A DNA stretch of 12,500 nucleotides, taken from the NCBI RefSeq assembly GCF_000196455.1, contig NC_014614.1, forward strand, positions 1-12,500. Direction: 5' to 3'. A program made the position numbers and the translations under genes. Positions 12,497-12,500 of the stretch are shown one piece after another. Position 1 is the first letter of the stretch. Each line of letters opens with the position of its first letter. The DNA is from Acetoanaerobium sticklandii (lineage in GTDB: Bacteria > Bacillota > Clostridia > Peptostreptococcales > Filifactoraceae). Below the pieces are notes generated by a model. The model was not told the DNA's origin. It saw only the letters and a list, made by a program, of their open reading frames with translations, and did no database searches.

Positions 12497-12500
12497 ATTG

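Noticed and set aside
1..12500. Mobile elements, CRISPR arrays, phage genes or a new defence system
   Set aside because: No transposase, integrase, regularly spaced repeats or terminal inverted repeats are visible. Every sizeable gene belongs to a recognised chromosomal family, so no undescribed system is claimed.

Overview
The window is a replication-origin segment of an AT-rich Gram-positive bacterium, most likely a member of the Clostridia. The gene order dnaA-dnaN-yaaA-recF-gyrB-gyrA with strong AGGAGG-type ribosome sites, TTATCCACA DnaA boxes and AGA-rich codon use is the standard Firmicutes origin. An EAL-HDOD gene and a sigB operon directly after gyrA resemble, from memory, the origin region of Clostridioides difficile, so a Peptostreptococcaceae-like organism is my best guess. 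No species is claimed.

Layout. Bases 1-123 hold DnaA boxes and a likely dnaA promoter. dnaA (124-1446) is followed by a 197-bp gap that carries the probable unwinding site: two perfect DnaA boxes, six consecutive DnaA-trio triplets and an AT-rich stretch, with a candidate dnaN promoter laid over the trios. dnaN (1644-2735) ends in an intrinsic terminator. A new extended -10 promoter then starts the yaaA-recF-gyrB-gyrA operon (2864-8568), which ends at a strong terminator near 8642-8678.

The second half is a signalling and stress block. A monocistronic-looking EAL-HDOD gene (8862-10079) comes first. It is followed by a tight five-gene operon (10224-12425): a YtxH-type membrane protein, a DUF948/YtxG-type membrane protein, an RsbV-type STAS anti-anti-sigma factor, an RsbW-type anti-sigma kinase and a SigB-type sigma factor. 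The window closes with a terminator-like hairpin. All eleven recognised genes lie on the + strand, co-directional with the inferred fork movement rightward from the origin.

How the genes work together. DnaA opens the origin, DnaN clamps the polymerase, RecF serves gap repair, and gyrase relieves the supercoils ahead of the fork. RsbV, RsbW and SigB form a partner-switching module for general stress. A motif fitting the clostridial SigB consensus lies upstream of the ytxH-sigB operon, and a weaker one lies upstream of the EAL-HDOD gene. This suggests autoregulation and a small SigB-controlled island. I found no wholly new system; the most interesting material is regulatory, in the sigB island and the oriC/dnaN promoter overlap.
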